Origin: Hygrophila difformis | Taxonomy: Eukaryota > Streptophyta > Magnoliopsida > Lamiales > Acanthaceae | Length of the DNA stretch: 64,000 nt | Direction of reading: 5' to 3' | Assembly (NCBI GenBank): GCA_030278955.1 | Contig: JAOANR010000004.1 | Span: forward strand, 61,783,686-61,847,685 | Shown: positions 57,301 through 64,000 of the stretch, in pieces | Layout of the letters: every line of letters starts with the position of its first letter | Numbering within the stretch: the first letter of the stretch is position 1 | The notes under the pieces: model-generated | Databases searched by the model: none | Told to the model about the DNA's origin: nothing | What the model saw: the letters and a program-made list of their open reading frames with translations, nothing else | Translations under genes and position numbers: made by a program

Positions 57301-58522
57301 ATTACCGTTAACCTCCAAAGATAGAAGACATAAACCACGATAAAATGGTAAAGCCTATATCAAAAATCCAAGTGTTTGTTTCCATGTAATCTCGCAAAAC
57401 TCCCAAGTCCTATGTAAGGAATGCCAAATAGCGCCATGTTATAAGGTGAATGTAATATCCTAAAGGGCTGTCCAACTCATGATTGACTGAGAATGGTTTA
57501 CAATAATGTGCGTACCTTAAAATAGAACTGTAACTCTTCCTACATGCTCTCGTGCTCATCCTCTCTATATCCACTGAAAGACAACAAAAATGAAACGAAT
57601 AAATCATGATTTGCAACAACGCCACAACAAGATAAGGGTGAGAGAAGGAATTGATGCCTAAAAAAGATTAATTCTATTCCAACACCTGCCTTCCTAAGGT
57701 TATTTTAGTCGACTACTACATCAATATTCAGGTAGAACTTCTTTAAGAATGTTATACTGGTTATAAAAGACCCTAAGATAATATCTTGGTAATGATGGAA
57801 ATTGGAATAGACTAATCTTTACGTACTTCTTTGTGAGTTAAGTAAAAGGGTAACCAAAATCAGTAAATAATTAATGGGTGTCCAATCTTTATGTACACTT
57901 CATTGTGAGTTGAGTAAAAGGGTGAACCAAAATCAGTAAATAATTAATTGGTGTCCAGTTAATCTTCCGTCTTTGGTAATTTCTGATGACATAATAAAAT
58001 ACCAGAATGAATCAAGCTAGATACATAGTCCCGTGTGAAGTCTTGCCTTAGTTATGGAATTTAGACCCCAACTCAAATGCCCCATAATTTTCACATATCA
58101 ATCACTCTCCCCTCACCATTCACCGCAATCAACCGTAAAAACAAGAGTAGAAAAACATTCAAGAATTGATTGTAATACAGTACACCTCACCTGGCAGCCA
58201 CTGCAGTCCCTTTCAATGTCCCCGTGTGAGGATCAGACTTCGTTTGGAAGTTTCAGCGAGTAAGTGAAACGAAAAGAAAGGACGAAATTAGTTTTCTTCC
58301 ATTTTCGGACGGAAATACAGTCCCCAATTGCTTTGTGAGAACGAATGAAAATTTTCCTGGAACTTCTCCCCCTCCCCAGTTACACTCTCGAACGGAAAAA
58401 ACTGATTTAAAACCTCGTCCAAACTCTCAACCCTTATCAGACGAGGTCTTAAAAGAGAGAACTGAAATTGCCCAACACGAGCCCTTTTGTCTGTCTTAGT
58501 CATTTCCTCGAATACCTTAGCT
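57301..58522. other. Intergenic and IRX15-type promoter
   Basis: No gene seen. Contains a tandem pair of about 70-bp repeats (57814-57956) and, in the last 400 bases, the promoter and 5' UTR of the DUF579 gene. Confidence 0.5.
57814..57956. repeat. Direct repeat, two units of about 70 bp
   Basis: Units 57814-57883 and 57884-57956 both run from AATCTTTA(C/T)GTAC to GGTGTCC and share GTAAATAATTAAT. Confidence 0.8.
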
Positions 58523-59434
58523 ATGCGCAGCAGCGCCAAATTCATCCTTCTGCACCACATCGCCAACAAGGCCGGCGGCCGCCTCCCTCACCGTGGCTGG
58601 CTCGTGGCTTTCCTCCTCCTCTTCTTCTTCACTTTAACATTTACCATTTTCATCGCCAAGTACGCAGCCCTAGCCGCCGGAAAACCCGACAGCATCGCCG
58701 CGAGAGCGAGCTCTGACATACCGGAATATATTTACGACGCGCTTGTGCACTACGCTTCCGCGACCTCCACCTCCTCCAGCAGGATGCCCGCTAACGATGT
58801 GAAGTACATCGCCGGAGTTCTCCGACGTTGCGCCGCCCCGTGCAACGTCCTCATCTTCGGTCTAAATCACGAAACCCTCCTCTGGAACTCCCTTAACCAC
58901 GATGGCCGCACGGTTTTCGTCGACGAGAGTGCGTACAAAATCTCCAAGTTCGAGCAGAGATTCCCGTCCATCGAAGCGTACGACGTCCAATTCCCGGCGA
59001 GAGCCAGCGAATTCCGCGACTTGATCAAGTATTTCCGAGCAGAATCGAGGAATGAATGCCGGCCGGCGCAGAACCTCCTGTTCTCCGACTGCAAATTAGC
59101 CATAAACGACTTGCCGAACGACGTGTACGACGTGTCTTGGGACGTCATAATAGTGGACGGACCGCGGGGATACTCCGGCAATTCGCCGGGGCGGATGACG
59201 GCGATTTTCACCGCCGGCGTCCTGGCGCGGAGCAAAAGGGGTGGCGCGAGTGAAACGCACGTTTTTGTGCACGAAATCGACCGAGAATTGGAGAAAATCT
59301 GCAGCGAAGAGTTTCTGTGCGGGGAAAACATGGTGAATAAAAATAATTCGTTAGGTCATTTTGTGATCGGGAAAAATGGCGCTGGCGCTAACAATTTAGG
59401 GTTTTGTTCGTCAGTTCCCTCCAAATCAATTTAA
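58523..59434 (+). CDS. IRX15-L: DUF579 xylan-biosynthesis protein, IRX15/IRX15-L type
   Basis: 303 residues from the ATG at 58523, single exon; an in-frame ATG at 58487 would add 12 residues. Type II layout: a short basic cytosolic tail, one membrane anchor at about residues 25-45 (WLVAFLLLFFFTLTFTIF), then the lumenal DUF579 domain. Family motifs: VLRRCAAPCNVLIFGL, HETLLWNSLNHDGRTVF, NECRPAQNLLFSDCKL, YDVSWDVIIVDGPRG, PGRMTAIFTA and THVFVHEIDRELEK. NHDGRTVFVDE and the ending group it with IRX15/IRX15-L rather than the glucuronoxylan methyltransferases. IRX15 proteins are Golgi-located and needed for normal xylan in secondary walls; the biochemical activity is unresolved. The gene is markedly GC-rich relative to its surroundings. 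Confidence 0.92.
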   Translation: MRSSAKFILLHHIANKAGGRLPHRGWLVAFLLLFFFTLTFTIFIAKYAALAAGKPDSIAARASSDIPEYIYDALVHYASATSTSSSRMPANDVKYIAGVLRRCAAPCNVLIFGLNHETLLWNSLNHDGRTVFVDESAYKISKFEQRFPSIEAYDVQFPARASEFRDLIKYFRAESRNECRPAQNLLFSDCKLAINDLPNDVYDVSWDVIIVDGPRGYSGNSPGRMTAIFTAGVLARSKRGGASETHVFVHEIDRELEKICSEEFLCGENMVNKNNSLGHFVIGKNGAGANNLGFCSSVPSKSI

Positions 59435-59866
59435 TTATTGTTATGATAACTCAGTAATCTAGTTCTACCCGTTTTAATTTTTGTTTACTTTGTCTAATTT
59501 GGAGCCATATACATATTCTTTGTGGTGTAATGGATGTTGGAAGATTATTAAATAATAGTAATATAGCAAAAAGATCTAAGAGAGGGTAGGGTTGTGTTGA
59601 GTACTCGTATATTGAAATTGAAATTCTTGGATAGGAAAAAGAATACGAATGTGATGGCAGATGCAAGTGAGAAATCAGAAAGAGGAGACATTACACACAA
59701 CACAACATCCACATTAACAAGTGCAGACGAAGAGGGACAATAGCAAGCAGCTCTGGCTGTCTTCTTGTGGGCTACCTACCACTGTCCACTGTAATAATAT
59801 GGGCATAGAAGATGAGATGTACTACTAATTAATTAATTAATGCTGCAGCAGATGAGAAAAGACCAT

Positions 59867-60459
59867 GTTATCAAAATCTAGATCTCATGTAGGATCGTTT
59901 TTCCATTTGCAAGATCGGGATCGATCCTAAGATTCTATGAAATTAGGAATATATATATATATATTCATATTGCATATGAGCAAATTACAATACCGAATAT
60001 CAATAGACACTAATTTATTTAACAAAAATAAGGATAATAATTGGAAGATCTTCATCAGCAGGGGCACTGGAATGGCATGCTACGGCAAGGGCGGTGGTAG
60101 AAAGAGGAAGGGGATACGAGGGCGACGATAGGAAGAGAAGGTGATACGACGGAGACGTCAACAACAGGAAGATGAATTAGAAGAGGAAGATGAAGGGGAT
60201 GCGAGGAAGATGGAGATGCAAATAAAAATTCATAGATCTGGATTTTGGAAAAGAATGAAGGACTGAAAAACGAAAAAATGAGATGAAAAATAAGAGGGAG
60301 TGGGATCGGATCGTTCAAAGATCTTAAGATCTTGTATAGATCCTATAGATCTTATCCAGATCTCACCCTAATTTAGATCCCATACAGATCTTGATCGTTT
60401 TGGCTTTGTGGGATCGCAGAATCGTAAGATCCTAAAATCTAGATCTAGATTTTAATAAC
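59867..60459. mobile_element. Probable MITE rich in GATCT motifs
   Basis: Left end GTTATCAAAATCTAGATCT; right end reversed GTTATTAAAATCTAGATCTAG. Subterminal GATCT/AGATC motifs repeat many times (for example 60310-60445). Target duplication is unclear. Interior encodes nothing obvious. Confidence 0.55.
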
Positions 60460-60546
60460 CTTGGAAGAGACCATACCAATTAGTCAATTACTCCATTCGT
60501 ATTGGTCATTTTTTTTCTTCTGCACAAAATTTAATGCAATTATTAA

Positions 60547-61004
60547 GGGCTGTTTGTTTTGGCTTGTGAAAAAAGGAAAAGTCAGTAGAAGAAGGAGAAG
60601 GAGGAAGAAGGAGAATTCAAAAGCAAAAGCAGATCAAATAATTGTTTGGATGAATATTATTAAAGTTGCTTTTCAACGGAAACATGTTTAGATGAATTGT
60701 ACGTAAAAGGACTTTTAATATATTGAAATTACTAAAATGGGCATAATTAAATATTATAAGGATCTTTATAATTAATTTTATTTTCTTTTTAAATAGGGTT
60801 ATTTTTGTATTTTTATTACTAAATGACTTCTCCTTTTTTTAAAAGTAACCCTCTACCTACTTTGAAAAAAAAAGTAGAATTTTAACTTTTGCTTCTCCTT
60901 TTATTTTTAAAAAAAGTCAAAACAAACAGCTAAAAAAATTCAAAAGGACTTTTGGGAGAAGCAAAAGTCAAAAGCAGAAAAATTAAGGCAAAACAAACAG
61001 GCTC
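60547..61004. mobile_element. MITE, TAA-flanked, same family as 48101-48494 (458 bp)
   Basis: Starts GGGCTGTTTGTTTTGG; right end reversed GAGCCTGTTTGTTTTG. TAA at 60544-60546 and 61005-61007. Shares long stretches with the copy upstream of UGT pseudogene B, with a GA-rich insertion near 60590-60615. Confidence 0.78.
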
Positions 61005-61886
61005 TAAGTACTTTATATCTCAAATCGATATAAGTAAAAATTATATAAAATGTATATTTTAAAATTATACAATTAGACGATTCTAACAAGACGACACTTG
61101 ACTATTTTTCTCTTTTTATATCAATATAATAAAATTGAGTCAAAGTTAAACAATAAATAATGTCAAAAGTCAAGAGTGAGTCACTTTTAACGGTGCAAGC
61201 AGTTGCCCCAGGCATTTCACATCTGCATAGGCAAATTAATACTTAGTTAGTAGGTTTGTTGAAACTCAACTCATTCATTAAATACGAAATAAAATAGTGG
61301 CAAGTGGCAACCCATCATTCATAATTCCTTGTTCCATTTCATAAACCATTCAATTCCTCTTCCCACCACTGCACGCCTTCAAAAAATTGTACTCCACAAC
61401 CACTGCAGGTCTTCTGTGATTATATTGATGGCTTGCTCTATATATTTATCCAGACTATAAAAATTATTTGTTCTTGTAGTATAATAATAATAATGATAAT
61501 AACTTTTTTTTTTTTTAATCTGCTAGCAGTTTTTAACTAATGAAGGACCAAGTACTAGAAACAACAGCTCACCAAAAAAAAACTACTAGAAACAACAAAA
61601 TGCGGAGTAGTAGTACATAAAGAAGACCCTTAGCTCTTGTGTTGAGTTGAACATTGAAGATTCCATTCCATTCCATTCCATGCACGTTGGGTTTCAACTA
61701 TGCATGTGATATTATTCCAATCTCCATCTCCATGCATTTCCATCATCTTCCTTGTCGCTTGCTCCTCCATTAATTCCCCTATAACATATCCCAGACCGAC
61801 GCTCCCTTAGCTTTTCCCTTCCTCTCTACCTCCACGCTACATGGTTATGCCTTCCTCCATCTGCCCATTTTTCCTCCTCCCTCCTC

Positions 61887-63420
<1,534 letters not shown>

Positions 63421-63894
63421 TCTTGCTATGATTCAATCATGCATGTACAACAACTATTATCTTTTACGTTTGTTCAGCAGGATATGAATTGATGTTAGTA
63501 TATAGCTCTGTCCACTTTCTTTTTCAGTTGCAGAATCGAAATTCCACTTCCTTTCGAAGGAAGCGCAAATCTATCCGTTGATAATATCATCTTCAATTTG
63601 TGAAAATCTGGATTGGATTTGGAATTTCTTCTTGATGAAGAAATTTCCGTGTTCGATTTTACGGGAAATTGTATTCAATTTTGATTCTGATTTTGTACTT
63701 TCCTTTATTATCATTGTTATCCATTAATTGCTCATATTCGCGCACGAGGGTTTTACCCCAAAAAGGAACCAACAAACGGCGACGCGCTGTTGTCAGTTCT
63801 TCCGCGCTGCAAGAAGATATGAATGCTCGCAGATGCTTCACGCGGATGCTGCAGATATAACTGGAATGTACTCCGAATTTTCCTTTACGAACCG
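63421..63894. other. Spacer at the right end
   Basis: Open minus-strand frame about 63841-63659 (RAFISSCSAEELTTARR...) and plus-strand frames were seen; none is recognisable. It may be the 3' UTR of the gene that ends at 63895. Confidence 0.35.
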
Positions 63895-64000
63895 CTATTT
63901 AATCAAGTTATCGCTGCTGGTGGAAGGAATCCCCAATTCATCGAATAACTCATCGTTCTCATTGCGGAAATTTTCGGCTTTGATTTCATCGGCTGTTGTT
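63895..64000 (-). CDS. Possible C-terminal end of a gene continuing past the window
   Basis: Minus strand reads TTADEIKAENFRNENDELF, an acidic stretch ending at a TAG (63897-63895), 35 codons in the window. Codon use looks protein-like but the family is unknown and the plus strand is also open here. Low confidence. Confidence 0.25.
   Translation of the reverse strand, partial: TTADEIKAENFRNENDELFDELGIPSTSSDNLIK

Larger units (their letters stand above)
59435..61886. other. Intergenic with two MITE-like elements
   Basis: IRX15-type 3' UTR, then AT-rich DNA holding the repeats at 59867-60459 and 60547-61004. A degenerate Stowaway-like patch may lie at about 61015-61195. A run of ATTCC repeats lies near 61660-61680. 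No gene seen. Confidence 0.55.

Noticed and set aside
63659..63841. 60-codon minus-strand frame near the right end
   Set aside because: Starts at GTG, no family match, and lies beyond a TAG that ends the more plausible frame at 63895.

Overview
The window is nuclear DNA from a flowering plant, most likely a eudicot (an asterid fits, but the species cannot be named from sequence alone). Genes have GT-AG introns, intergenic DNA is AT-rich, and miniature and LTR transposons of plant type are abundant. Host genes recognised are: a Filament-like plant protein of the FPP7 type (minus strand, runs off the left end at position 1); a complete nine-exon SUD1/CER9 (DOA10-type) ER-membrane E3 ubiquitin ligase (9990-15721); a tandem cluster of UGT73-type glycosyltransferases with three intact genes and two broken copies (46113-57300); an IRX15/IRX15-L-type DUF579 xylan gene (58523-59434); and a decayed RD21-type papain-like protease (61887 to about 63420).

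Between FPP7 and SUD1 lies a 4.25-kb Helitron (3974-8221) with both termini readable: TC start, 9-bp-stem hairpin, CTAG end, insertion between A and T. It carries a badly decayed and partly duplicated PIF1-type helicase, a 3-bp-TSD MITE and a Stowaway MITE. More MITEs flank it, one with a Stowaway nested inside.

Positions 17626-46012 are a three-level transposon nest. A MITE of about 0.75 kb was split by a Sirevirus-like Ty1/copia element (18144-45791; LTRs 937 and 933 bp; TSD AAGTC). That element's reverse transcriptase was split in turn by a 17.8-kb LTR element on the minus strand (22845-40677; two LTRs of 4542 bp each; TSD GAGAC; tRNA-Asp-type primer site). The inner element has no recognisable reverse transcriptase, RNase H, protease or integrase. 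It encodes two large proteins of its own and carries dense arrays of GTCGCGGAAC/GTTCCGCGAC hairpins. Both elements seem to encode a protein of the same 'putative plant transposon protein' type, the outer one in the env-like position after pol. An uninterrupted copy of the split MITE at 53009-53762 serves as the empty-site control.

The right half is the UGT73 cluster (order: intact A, pseudogene B, intact C, intact D, C-terminal scrap E). All copies are on the plus strand, apparently intronless and separated by MITEs and transposon fossils. The first UGT starts only 100 bp from the edge of the transposon nest, so its distal promoter has been replaced or displaced. The best candidate for something undescribed is the inner LTR element: very long LTRs, hairpin arrays, a probable 1.5-kb intron, an orphan protein of about 950 residues and a second protein resembling the outer element's extra ORF.
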